Under the pieces are notes generated by a model. That model did no database searches. It was not told where the DNA came from and worked only from the letters and a program-made list of their open reading frames with translations. Positions 1 to 6,939 of a DNA stretch of 13,531 bases are shown here, piece after piece. A program made the translations under genes and the position numbers. Source of the DNA: Microcaldota archaeon (lineage in GTDB: Archaea > Micrarchaeota > Micrarchaeia > Micrarchaeales > CABMGC01); NCBI GenBank assembly GCA_021804305.1, contig JAJZKF010000009.1, positions 1-13,531 on the forward strand, given 5' to 3'. Position 1 is the stretch's first letter. Each line of letters starts with the position of its first letter.

Positions 1-2
1 TG

Positions 3-854
3 TTCCTGGGGCTTTACGTGAGCACGGCTGCGCTTGGGAACTATGGGGCAGCGGCCAAGGGGCTTGCGTTGCTAGCCATGATATATGGCACTTTGGGCAG
101 GGGGCTACTGCCCATATTCGCTACTGCAAAAGCGATGGATGCGGGAGAAGGGATAAACAGCACGTATAACAGGATAATACACTTCTCGCTAATACCAATG
201 CTCCCGATTATAATATATGTCGGGATCATGGCCGCTCCCGGGCTTTACCTGTTGGTCGGAAGCAACTACATAAATGCGCCGTTCTTCCTTACCCTAATAG
301 CCGGAGGTGCGATGATAGGACTCTTTGGGACTTACATAAACCAGCTGCTAATATCAGGAAATCACACGATGAACATAATGAGGATCAATTTCATATCTGC
401 AGTCTTCCAGCTAATATCCCTGCTTATATTCGTCCCGCCTTATCAGATCATAGGCGCGATATTCGCGATATTTTACATCGGCAACACGATAGAGGCAGTA
501 TTCTTCGCAAGGGATGCTCAGATAGTATTTGGCATGCGATTCGAGCTAAGGAAGCTCTTGCTGCTCTACTTCGCGAACGTGATACTCGCTGGGATACTGC
601 TCATTGCATATGTTGCAAGCAACAACCTAATACCATATTATCTCGTCTGGCAAAAGTACGTCATAGAGCTTCTGGTGGTGCTGATCGTTGCCATGATGGT
701 CTACCCGGCGCTCCTCATAATCTTCAGGGCGATAAACGACAAGGACATAATGTCGATGAGGCATGCAACCAACAGGCTTGGCAAGGTGAGCGTGGTCTTT
801 GGAGGCTTCTTTAATTATTCAGAATATCTTTATAAGAGACTGATTAGATCATGA
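3..854 (+). CDS. Polysaccharide/lipid flippase, MOP (Wzx-like) family, C-terminal part
   Basis: The reading frame is open from the window edge (first whole codon at 3), so the true start lies upstream. The GTG at 18 is only an internal codon. About 283 residues are visible, made of repeated hydrophobic helices with short polar loops, such as an Ile/Pro-rich one near 55-75 and a pair near 175-230. The look is the C-terminal half of a 12-14 helix MOP-superfamily exporter. Such proteins flip lipid-linked sugars or oligosaccharides across the membrane. The stop overlaps the start of the next gene by four bases (ATGA at 851-854), so the two are translationally coupled, and the partner is a polyprenol-phosphate sugar transferase. 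That pairing supports a role in surface glycan or glycolipid assembly. The substrate cannot be read from the sequence, and a MATE-type drug exporter is a less likely alternative. Confidence 0.8.
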   Translation, partial: FLGLYVSTAALGNYGAAAKGLALLAMIYGTLGRGLLPIFATAKAMDAGEGINSTYNRIIHFSLIPMLPIIIYVGIMAAPGLYLLVGSNYINAPFFLTLIAGGAMIGLFGTYINQLLISGNHTMNIMRINFISAVFQLISLLIFVPPYQIIGAIFAIFYIGNTIEAVFFARDAQIVFGMRFELRKLLLLYFANVILAGILLIAYVASNNLIPYYLVWQKYVIELLVVLIVAMMVYPALLIIFRAINDKDIMSMRHATNRLGKVSVVFGGFFNYSEYLYKRLIRS

Positions 855-1564
855 ACGTTATGGACTACAAGGACTTCACAGTCGTACTGCCGACACTAAA
901 CGAGGAGGAGACGATAGGCGTGCTGATAAATAGGCTCATAAAGTCCTATGGGGGAATAAGCGTCATAGTAATGGACGATGGCTCGCGCGATGGAACTGAA
1001 AAGAAGGTCGATGAGATATCAAAAACCAACAAGAAAGTGAGCTTCTTTGACAGGAAGAAGGCACATCGTAAGAGGGGTCTTACCGCGAGCGCAATTGATG
1101 GAATACTTAGAAGCAGGACAAAATACGCGATAGTCATGGACGCAGATCTTCAGCATCCGACTGACGTCATAGAATTCCTTGCGCCAAAACTTATCAAGGG
1201 AAACGATCTTGTCGTTGCCGTAAGAGCAGATGTAAAGGGATGGGCGATATATAGGAAGATAATATCAAAGACACTGATAGGAATAGGGTATTCAATACTA
1301 GTAATGACTGGCAAGAGCAGGTGTAATGACATCTTCTCGGGGTTTTTCGGTGTGAATAAGGCCCTCTTTGAGAGAACCTACAATGCAAACAAGAAAAGGT
1401 TCATTGGAGGAGGATACAAGGTACTCTACGACTTCCTAAAGTGCAGCAGTAACGGAGATATTCTGATAGACCAGATACCTTACTCGTTTGGATTGAGGAA
1501 GCATGGGGCTTCGAAGGCGAGCTATAGGCAGGGAATATTGCTCTTCAAGTCCTTTTTCTCCTGA
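851..1564 (+). CDS. GT2 glycosyltransferase, dolichol-phosphate mannosyltransferase-like
   Basis: A 237-residue GT-A fold glycosyltransferase. The N-terminal strand reads VVLPTLNEEETI (11-22), followed by the nucleotide-binding DDGS (42-45) and the metal-binding DADLQHP (97-103), both typical of DPM1/polyprenol-phosphate sugar synthases. RGLTASAIDG (75-84) matches the region that family uses near the donor site, and an SGFF segment lies near 163-166. The family moves a sugar, usually mannose or glucose, from a nucleotide sugar onto a polyprenyl phosphate at the inner membrane face. There is no C-terminal membrane domain, so it resembles the soluble human-DPM1 type. It overlaps the flippase by four bases, which suggests one operon making and flipping a lipid-linked sugar. 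A second Met at residue 4 is a possible alternative start. The identity of the sugar is unknown. Confidence 0.85.
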   Translation: MNVMDYKDFTVVLPTLNEEETIGVLINRLIKSYGGISVIVMDDGSRDGTEKKVDEISKTNKKVSFFDRKKAHRKRGLTASAIDGILRSRTKYAIVMDADLQHPTDVIEFLAPKLIKGNDLVVAVRADVKGWAIYRKIISKTLIGIGYSILVMTGKSRCNDIFSGFFGVNKALFERTYNANKKRFIGGGYKVLYDFLKCSSNGDILIDQIPYSFGLRKHGASKASYRQGILLFKSFFS

Positions 1565-1569
1565 TACCG

Positions 1570-2322
1570 TCACTTGCGCCTAAGATCCAGCAGGTAGTGC
1601 TTAGCGTTTACCTTTCCGTACTTATTCTCGGGAACCGATACGGTAGGAACGATTATGCCCGTCTTTTTATCCACTGCAAAGTCTATTCCCTTTCCTGTGC
1701 TGCCGATACCCTTTAGGCGGTTGAAGCCGCTATTTACCAGAACACTGCACATCACCGGATTTACCGTCCATGCAAGGCATGCAGTGTTTCCGTTCTGCAC
1801 TGATATTTCAATGCTGCGCTCTATGAGGAGGTTTCCAAAACCATGACCCCTGAACTTGGGACTGACTACCACATCCGCTATGTATCCGATATTGTCCAAT
1901 GAATGTCCGTTTTCCTGTGCAATCCTCTGCAGCTTGACAAGCTGCCTATTGACCTCGCTGAAGTCTTCGGGCTTTTCAGTCTTGCCTGCATTTATCGATG
2001 CGACCGCGTTCGTGAATATGGTCATTTCAGGAACCACACTAAATCCTGCAGGCTTCTCTCCGACCATCAGGTTTAATACCGTGCCTTTCGGATCTGCAAG
2101 CACAGCGGCGCACAGCTTCGTGAACTCCTCTCTTGCCTCTGCTTTAGACATATTCCACTCATAGACGTGCCCGGGTGGGTTGTTGAACCCGACCCCGAAG
2201 GCGTCGCCGAGCTTGTTCATCCTTGACTTGTCTTCAAGCATCAAGGACGAATTAGCGGCGCCGAATGCCTCAACGGCGACTACACTGGCCTTCGCGCCTT
2301 TGATATTCGCATTTTCTGGCAT
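1570..2322 (-). CDS. GNAT-family N-acetyltransferase
   Basis: A 250-residue protein whose C-terminal half is a GNAT domain. Motif A is clear: the strand IADVVVSPKFRGHGFGNLL (148-166) has the acetyl-CoA pyrophosphate-binding R/Q-x-x-G-x-G/A pattern as RGHGFG (158-163). It is followed by an AWTVNP strand end (184-189) and a typical C-terminal VNSGF turn (196-200). GNAT enzymes move an acetyl group from acetyl-CoA to an amine on a protein or small molecule. The N-terminal ~90 residues are not recognisable and may be a degenerate second GNAT half or a substrate module. The ATG at 2322 is preceded by a box A-like TAAATATG about 30 bases upstream, consistent with a very short leader. It converges on the GT2 gene with only five bases between the stops. 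The substrate is unknown. Confidence 0.8.
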   Translation of the reverse strand: MPENANIKGAKASVVAVEAFGAANSSLMLEDKSRMNKLGDAFGVGFNNPPGHVYEWNMSKAEAREEFTKLCAAVLADPKGTVLNLMVGEKPAGFSVVPEMTIFTNAVASINAGKTEKPEDFSEVNRQLVKLQRIAQENGHSLDNIGYIADVVVSPKFRGHGFGNLLIERSIEISVQNGNTACLAWTVNPVMCSVLVNSGFNRLKGIGSTGKGIDFAVDKKTGIIVPTVSVPENKYGKVNAKHYLLDLRRK

Positions 2323-2348
2323 AAATTACCAACCCTAACGATTTACTG

Positions 2349-2356
2349 CATATTTA
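2349..2356 (-). promoter_or_regulatory. Probable box A (TATA) of the GNAT gene
   Basis: On the minus strand the sequence reads TAAATATG, with its centre about 30 bases before the ATG at 2322. This is close to the spacing archaeal TBP/TFB promoters give for leaderless or near-leaderless transcripts. A second AT-rich candidate (TTATATC) lies about 20 bases further upstream. Assigned from spacing and composition only. Confidence 0.4.
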
Positions 2357-2395
2357 TTTGTCTATTTTCTGATATAAGATAATGGCCATTTATTG

Positions 2396-2424
2396 CAAAA
2401 TTTGCACTATGGTTGTAAATTTTG
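2396..2424. repeat. 8-bp perfect inverted repeat in the pyrG-GNAT gap
   Basis: CAAAATTT (2396-2403) and AAATTTTG (2417-2424) are exact inverted copies around a 13-base loop. The repeat lies after the pyrG stop and upstream of the GNAT box A candidates, so it could be a transcript hairpin ending pyrG or an operator for the GNAT gene. The arms are very AT-rich, so chance is possible. Confidence 0.4.
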
Positions 2425-2431
2425 TCCACTT

Positions 2432-2436
2432 AAAAA
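2432..2436 (-). terminator. T-tract just after pyrG
   Basis: On the minus strand five T residues (CTCTTTTTAAG context) come about 12 bases after the pyrG stop codon. Archaeal RNA polymerase commonly ends at such short U-runs without needing a hairpin. The 8-bp inverted repeat follows a little further downstream. Supported by position only. Confidence 0.4.
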
Positions 2437-2447
2437 GAGCACGGCAG

Positions 2448-4061
2448 CTAGGCTTTGCTGTGGTTCTTCCTGGCAGCCTCAATGAGGCTCACGAAGAGAG
2501 GCGCTGGCGCCTCGAATCGCGATTTGAGCTCTGGATGGGACTGCGTGCCTATCCCAAAGCCGCTGTCCCATTCTATGAATTCCACAAGCGTCTTGTCCCT
2601 GGTAACTCCAGTTATCTTAAGCCCGCGCTTCTTGAGCGCATCTGCATATTCATTGTTGAACTCGTACCTGTGCCTATGCCTCTCGCTCACCAAGTCTGAT
2701 TTATATGATGAATGCGCTATTGAATTCTTGTCAACTAAAAGGCATTCCTGCGCCCCTAGCCTCATAGTCCCTCCCTTCTCGGTTATGCGCTTTTGGGAAT
2801 CTAGCAGGACTATCACCTTGTGCTTTGACTTAGGGTCGAACTCGCTCGAGTTCGCATCGGATAGACCGACAACGTTCCTTGCGTATTCAACGGCCATCAG
2901 CTGCATGCCAAGACACAGTCCAAGGTATGGGATCTTGCTCTTCCTCGCATGCTCTATTATGTTTATCATCCCTTCGGTGCCCCTGTTGCCAAATCCGCCG
3001 GTGACTATAACCCCATCCATCTTGTCAAACAGCCTGAAATCCTTCTTCTGACCCTCGAAATCAGATGACTCGACCCATGTTATATTGGCGCGAACATCAT
3101 TCTTAGATGCTGCATGTATTATTGCCTCCTTGACGCTAGCATATGAATCTTTGAGGTGCGTGTACTTGCCTACAAGCGCTATGTTAACCTCCCCTTTCGG
3201 TGAGATTGTAGTCTTCACATTATCCTTCCAAATCTTTATCTTTGTCGCATCCGGAGTCCTCTGTTTGAGGCCAAGATCCTTTATTAAAAGCTTGTCAAAG
3301 CCAAGGTCCATGAAATGAAGCGGAAGGTTGTAAAGAGTCGGCTGGTCCTGGTCGTCTATTATCCTGTCCATGCTAAGGTTAGCGAAGAGGGCAAGCTTCT
3401 CCTTGGTGCTGTCTAGCAGCTTGGATGCGGTCCTGCATATTATGAAGTTTGACCTTATGCCGTCCTGAAGCAACAGCCTAAAACCTATCTGCGCGGGCTT
3501 TGTCTTCTGCTCACCCACAACGTCAAGCGTAGGGAGATATGTGAGATTTATGAAGACGACCTCGTGCGTGAGCGATAGCTGACGCATTGCCTCTATGAAG
3601 TAGCTGTTCTCTATGTCTCCAACGGTCCCGCCGACCTCTATGACAAGTACGTCGGGCTTCTTAAGATCCGCTATGGATTCTATGTTCTTTATTATCTGGT
3701 TTGTCAGGTGGGGGATTATCTGTACGGTCTCTCCGAGATACCCTCCCTGCCTCTCCTTTGAGATTACTGATCCGAAAAGCTTCCCTCCGGTTATCGAAAG
3801 GTCTCCGGTCAGGCTTTTTCCAAGGAACCGCTCGTATATGCCAAAGTCCATGTCGACCTCACTCTTGTCGTCAAGGACATAGACCTCCCCGTGCTGGTAT
3901 GGATTCATTGTCCCACAATCGAAGTTAAGATATCCGTCGAATTTTATCGGAAGGGCTTTGAAATCGTAGAAGTCGAGTATCCTGAGTATCGATGCTGTCA
4001 CAACACCCTTGCCAAGACCGCTCATGAGAGAGCCTAGGACAACAACATATTTAGTAGGCAT
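2448..4061 (-). CDS. pyrG: CTP synthase
   Basis: At 537 residues this is full length for CTP synthase, which makes CTP from UTP, ATP and glutamine-derived ammonia. The N-terminal synthase domain has the P-loop GSLMSGLGKG (10-19), GTMNPYQHGEV (50-60), the metal-site segment DMDFGIYERF (70-79), IEVGGTVGDIE (141-151) and QKTKPAQ (185-191). The glutaminase domain shows VTGGFGNRGTEGM (353-365), nucleophile Cys383 in GLCLGMQ, RHRHRYE (461-467) and the His509-Pro-Glu511 pair, so its Cys-His-Glu triad is intact. Some usually fixed synthase residues differ: the normal TGG before the P-loop is LGS, and the usual K-x-DPY-x-N is KFDGYLN (40-46). The ATG at 4061 lies 26-27 bases from a TTTAAA box, so the mRNA is probably leaderless. 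It is divergent from the pyrophosphatase gene. Confidence 0.97.
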   Translation of the reverse strand: MPTKYVVVLGSLMSGLGKGVVTASILRILDFYDFKALPIKFDGYLNFDCGTMNPYQHGEVYVLDDKSEVDMDFGIYERFLGKSLTGDLSITGGKLFGSVISKERQGGYLGETVQIIPHLTNQIIKNIESIADLKKPDVLVIEVGGTVGDIENSYFIEAMRQLSLTHEVVFINLTYLPTLDVVGEQKTKPAQIGFRLLLQDGIRSNFIICRTASKLLDSTKEKLALFANLSMDRIIDDQDQPTLYNLPLHFMDLGFDKLLIKDLGLKQRTPDATKIKIWKDNVKTTISPKGEVNIALVGKYTHLKDSYASVKEAIIHAASKNDVRANITWVESSDFEGQKKDFRLFDKMDGVIVTGGFGNRGTEGMINIIEHARKSKIPYLGLCLGMQLMAVEYARNVVGLSDANSSEFDPKSKHKVIVLLDSQKRITEKGGTMRLGAQECLLVDKNSIAHSSYKSDLVSERHRHRYEFNNEYADALKKRGLKITGVTRDKTLVEFIEWDSGFGIGTQSHPELKSRFEAPAPLFVSLIEAARKNHSKA

Positions 4062-4065
4062 ACGG

Positions 4066-4109
4066 ATATTATCTTGGGAAAGGCTTTAAATCTTTCTTGA
4101 AGATAAGAT
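4066..4109. promoter_or_regulatory. Symmetric divergent promoter of pyrG and ppa
   Basis: The 61-base gap between two divergent genes holds a single good box A, the self-complementary TTTAAA at 4085-4090, which reads the same on both strands. It sits at the exact centre (4087.5) of an imperfect dyad: 4066-4075 pairs with 4100-4109 at nine of ten positions, including seven in a row (TTATCTT/AAGATAA). The pyrG ATG (4061) and an in-frame GTG of ppa (4114) are both 26.5 bases from this centre. One TBP site may therefore serve both genes. Confidence 0.55.
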
Positions 4110-4122
4110 ATTGGTGTGTAAT

Positions 4123-4644
4123 ATGTTGAAGATTGATGCTGGAAAGGATGCGCCTAACAAGGTCCGCGCCTTTATAGAGATACCAAAGGGTAGCAATGTC
4201 AAGTACGAACTGGACGAGGAGACCGGGCTGATAAAGGTGGACAGGATACTCTATACGTCGATGGTCTTCCCATACAACTACGGATTCGTTCCAGGGACAC
4301 TTGGAGAGGATGGAGACCCGCTCGACGTGATGATCATAACCTCAGCCACATTCAACAGCGGAACGACGGTCATGGTAAGGCCGATCGGCGTGCTTCTCAT
4401 GAAGGACGAGGAAGGGATAGATACCAAGGTCATGGCAGTTCCGGTGGAGAAAGTGGATCCTGAATTCGCCAATGTAAAGGACATAACAGACCTTAATGAA
4501 TCGATCAAGACGAAGATAGTGCACTTCTATTCTTACTACAAGAGCGTTGAGCCTGGAAAGTGGGTAAAGCTAGAGGGCTGGGAGAACGCGGAGAAAGCGC
4601 AGGACTTCATAAACAAGGCAATAGCCCGCGCTAAGGATAAGTAG
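4123..4644 (+). CDS. ppa: Inorganic pyrophosphatase, soluble family I
   Basis: A 173-residue cytoplasmic enzyme that splits pyrophosphate to two phosphates, pulling forward reactions such as tRNA charging, DNA/RNA synthesis and sugar activation. It carries the family signature D-G-D-P-L-D-V with its metal-binding aspartates (inside GEDGDPLDVMI). It also has the N-terminal IEIPKGSNVKYELDEETG segment, the substrate-pocket FPYNYGFVPGTLG, and KIVHFYSYYK, which matches the K-x-x-H-F-x-x-Y-K region. Length is normal for archaeal and bacterial family I enzymes. I chose the ATG at 4123 because GGTG (4113-4116) lies six bases before it as a plausible ribosome-binding site. In-frame GTG (4114) and TTG (4111) would add three or four residues, and the GTG fits a leaderless start from the shared TTTAAA box. 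It is divergent from pyrG. Confidence 0.95.
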   Translation: MLKIDAGKDAPNKVRAFIEIPKGSNVKYELDEETGLIKVDRILYTSMVFPYNYGFVPGTLGEDGDPLDVMIITSATFNSGTTVMVRPIGVLLMKDEEGIDTKVMAVPVEKVDPEFANVKDITDLNESIKTKIVHFYSYYKSVEPGKWVKLEGWENAEKAQDFINKAIARAKDK

Positions 4645-4672
4645 GCGACGTAGATTAAAGCGTTTGGCAGCA

Positions 4673-4677
4673 TTTTT
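4673..4677 (+). terminator. T-tract after ppa
   Basis: A run of five T residues (GCATTTTTGAC context) lies about 29 bases after the ppa stop in the short convergent gap with the coiled-coil gene. It is a plausible archaeal U-run terminator for ppa. Nothing similar is seen for the opposite strand, so the coiled-coil transcript may run into antisense of ppa. Confidence 0.35.
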
Positions 4678-4699
4678 GACAGTTCTTTGGACCGCCCAG

Positions 4700-5911
4700 T
4701 TAAAGCAGTATAGACACATGCTTTGCGTAATTATCGTAGAACCCTTTTTCTATGCCTGACTTTAGCGACTCTCTGGATTTTGAGATCTCAAGGATATCCT
4801 TTTCCATCTTCTCCATTTGGTGGTGGGATTTGGCCTTGCTCTCTCTTCCGAACTCTATCCCCTCCATAACTCTCTGCAGCTCCCTCTCCTCTGCTAGTAT
4901 GTCCGCCTTTTTGTGCTCGAGCGCCTTTAGGGAGTTTATCATGTGGTGTATTTCCGAGTTTAGCAAGGCAGATATGGAATTTTGCAGTTCCTGTTTGTTC
5001 TTCGCATCTATCGTCCCCGATTCTACGTTCTTCCTGAGCTCAAGCACGAGATCTGTGAAGTCCTTGTATTCGTCATCGTTTCTTATCCTGCCGATGGGAT
5101 CGGTGATGTAGTCATATAGTGGCTTCTTCCTTATGGTCAAATGGTCCAGTTTTCTGGCTGCGCGCTCTAGAGGAGCGGTCAGTAGGCCTATCCTGTTGGA
5201 CAGCTTTGACATCTCATCGCTGAGCGCAGATATCTCAGCGGACTTGGCAGAGAGTTTGCCTTTGGTTTCTGCCTCAATCCTCTCCAATCCTCCATCATCG
5301 CTTGATTTCAGATTTGACTTGAGGGCGCCTATCGCGTCGCGTAGGGATGCCAGCTCCTCCCCCTGAAGCCTAAGCTTTAGGATGCACTCTTTTAGTATGC
5401 CGTACTGCTCGAACTCCGCAGCCCTTCTGTCAAGCTCATTCTTGAGCGCTGTCGTGAGACGCTCGAGGTATGCCGACGCCTTTTTGAAGTTGCCCATGTA
5501 ATTTGAGTAGCAGTAGAATGCCTGCTTGAACTTTGAATTGGTCTTTAGGGCGTCATTGGTCATTGCCTCCACATTGGAGAGAACCTGCCTGTATCTGCTA
5601 TACCTATCCAAAGTGTCGTCGACCTCCAGATTTAGGCTTGCGGCAATCTGCTTAAGCGCAGATGCATACTGCTCCTTCTGGTTCTTTATGGAGTTTATGT
5701 TTGGCATCCAGAGATCTTCAGTATAAGGCGGTGCATCGAGCTTCTCGAACTCGATGCATGCCTCATAGAATCGCTCCTTTGCTGCACGCAGATCCCTTAC
5801 CGTGCCAGATACACGCCCTTCAAGTGGCGCCATCTTCTTCTCAAAGAGAGAATCAAGCAGTGACGGCAGTGAATCTGGGGGGGAGCTGCTCGGTCTTTTC
5901 CTTTTTTCCAA
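4700..5911 (-). CDS. Orphan coiled-coil protein (hypothetical)
   Basis: About 403 residues with no recognised domain. After a Ser/Pro-rich, positively charged N-terminus (1-25), most of the protein is charged helix rich in Lys, Glu, Leu and Ser, with heptad-like stretches near 130-255 and 300-395. A less helical part near 260-285 contains YDYITDPIGRIRNDDEY. There is no signal peptide or membrane helix. It is last in the ftsZ-secE-NFACT-R unit, 20 bases after the NFACT-R stop, so it is probably co-transcribed. The start is uncertain: the longest form uses TTG at 5911, whereas the first in-frame ATG is at 5833 (residue 27). A box A-like GTATAAATC lies near 5928-5936 and may give it its own promoter. 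It could be structural, a division partner or an RqcH-linked factor, but the sequence does not decide. Confidence 0.75.
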   Translation of the reverse strand: MEKRKRPSSSPPDSLPSLLDSLFEKKMAPLEGRVSGTVRDLRAAKERFYEACIEFEKLDAPPYTEDLWMPNINSIKNQKEQYASALKQIAASLNLEVDDTLDRYSRYRQVLSNVEAMTNDALKTNSKFKQAFYCYSNYMGNFKKASAYLERLTTALKNELDRRAAEFEQYGILKECILKLRLQGEELASLRDAIGALKSNLKSSDDGGLERIEAETKGKLSAKSAEISALSDEMSKLSNRIGLLTAPLERAARKLDHLTIRKKPLYDYITDPIGRIRNDDEYKDFTDLVLELRKNVESGTIDAKNKQELQNSISALLNSEIHHMINSLKALEHKKADILAEERELQRVMEGIEFGRESKAKSHHQMEKMEKDILEISKSRESLKSGIEKGFYDNYAKHVSILL

Positions 5912-5931
5912 AGAACATCGTATTACCGGAT

Positions 5932-6708
5932 TTATACCTCTTTTATGGAGAATCCTCCTGGAGGCAGATGCTGCATTATATAATCTATATCCTCGAACTT
6001 GAGCTTGCCGGATATCATCTTTGCCGCATCAGACTTCTTGACATTGCCGGGCTTTAGGAGCAGGAATCTCTTTACCCCAAGAGCCATGCACGTGGATATC
6101 GGGACAATCATCAGCAACTGGTTATCCTCCTTGCTCAGGTATGCGCCAAGTTCAAGCGCAACGCCCTTGAACCACTCCCGCTCCCCTTCAAGAAGGAAGC
6201 TTCCGGTTCCAAGCGATCCCTTCTCCTTGGACTTTGAGACCTGATCCCTCTTTAGCGAATAGACGTTGACTGAAGATATTCCGCTCTCCCATGCCTTTGA
6301 GAAGCATGCTGCGAACTGCGCCGCCTCCTCGCGAACCTCCCTAGACGAATTGATCCCGTCCTTTAGGACTACGAGTGATGCACCAAAAACATCGGCGTGG
6401 AAGAAGAGGTCGTTGGTCTCGAAGTATCTGGAGTTTATCAGCTCGTTTTGAAGCGCGCTCCTGCCGCCTATGGTGAGCATTGAGTTGCTCGTGTTGAACC
6501 AGTTGAACTTCTCGTACCACTTCTTCTCTACCAACTTCTTTATCTTGACCTGCTTTATCGGCTTTGAGGCTATGGCGCTTCTCTTGCGCTCCAAATCCGC
6601 TATGGCTATGGCCGCTCCCTCTGCCTTCTTCTTTAGCTTCTTTGACATCCTGAAGAACTGGTCGGCATTGTCCTGGGCAGACCTAGTATAGTCTATCTTT
6701 ATTTTCAT
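5932..6708 (-). CDS. NFACT-R (DUF814) protein, RqcH-like but lacking the NFACT-N half
   Basis: A 258-residue protein that aligns with only the C-terminal part of archaeal RqcH/Tae2/NEMF proteins. It starts with the short helical element DYTRSAQDNADQFFRMSKK (6-24), which in full-length relatives begins the coiled coil. It then has the NFACT-R core: EKKWYEKFNWFNTS (61-74), IGGRSALQNE (80-89), DLFFHADVFGASLVV (100-114), DQVSK (145-149) and GTGSFLLEG (157-165). RqcH proteins bind stalled large ribosomal subunits and tRNA and add C-terminal tails to stuck peptides. The tRNA-binding NFACT-N and HhH parts are absent, and neither neighbour supplies them, so classical tailing activity is doubtful. ATG at 6708 lies 35 bases after secE. 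It sits between secE and the coiled-coil gene in the ftsZ unit. Confidence 0.85.
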   Translation of the reverse strand: MKIKIDYTRSAQDNADQFFRMSKKLKKKAEGAAIAIADLERKRSAIASKPIKQVKIKKLVEKKWYEKFNWFNTSNSMLTIGGRSALQNELINSRYFETNDLFFHADVFGASLVVLKDGINSSREVREEAAQFAACFSKAWESGISSVNVYSLKRDQVSKSKEKGSLGTGSFLLEGEREWFKGVALELGAYLSKEDNQLLMIVPISTCMALGVKRFLLLKPGNVKKSDAAKMISGKLKFEDIDYIMQHLPPGGFSIKEV

Positions 6709-6743
6709 TAGAACACTTAAGGCTTTAGCTGATGATTATGAAG

Positions 6744-6938
6744 TTAAGGAGTCACAAGTATAATATTGTTTATTATGAGGTAGATTATGAAGCCAAGCAC
6801 TCCGAGCAGTATTATTCCTACAAGCACCACCTTGAGCGTCCTCTTGAAGGTCTCCATGTCTGGCTTGTAGCTCACGCTCATGACGTGCTTTGCGTCAGAA
6901 TAGAAGCCCTTTATGCTACCGATAGGATCAAACTTCAT
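6744..6938 (-). CDS. secE: Preprotein translocase subunit SecE / Sec61-gamma
   Basis: A 64-residue protein with an amphipathic N-terminal helix (around FYSDAKHVMSVSYKPDMETF) and one C-terminal membrane helix (about 31-57). This is the layout and size of archaeal Sec61-gamma, which clamps the SecY channel. KPDMETFKRTLKVVLVG matches the conserved K-P-x-x-x-E-F region before the helix. I chose the ATG at 6938 because it follows the ftsZ stop by one base and has a GAGG (6945-6948) six bases upstream. A longer start at 6971 would overlap the end of ftsZ and add 11 residues unlike the family. Linkage of ftsZ with secE is well known in archaea, where spt5/nusG often follows. Here an NFACT-R gene takes that place. 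Confidence 0.9.
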   Translation of the reverse strand: MKFDPIGSIKGFYSDAKHVMSVSYKPDMETFKRTLKVVLVGIILLGVLGFIIYLIINNIILVTP

Positions 6939-6939
6939 T

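Noticed and set aside
2382..2699. 105-codon frame starting in the pyrG-GNAT gap
   Set aside because: It runs antisense into pyrG, the first residues come from AT-rich intergenic sequence, and there is no homology signal.
2455..3051. 198-codon plus-strand frame opposite pyrG
   Set aside because: Antisense shadow of the glutaminase domain of CTP synthase, with no domain or start signal.
4645..4699. Possible small RNA or tRNA in the ppa/coiled-coil gap
   Set aside because: Only 55 bases, with no cloverleaf and no strong stem. Only a T5 run is notable.
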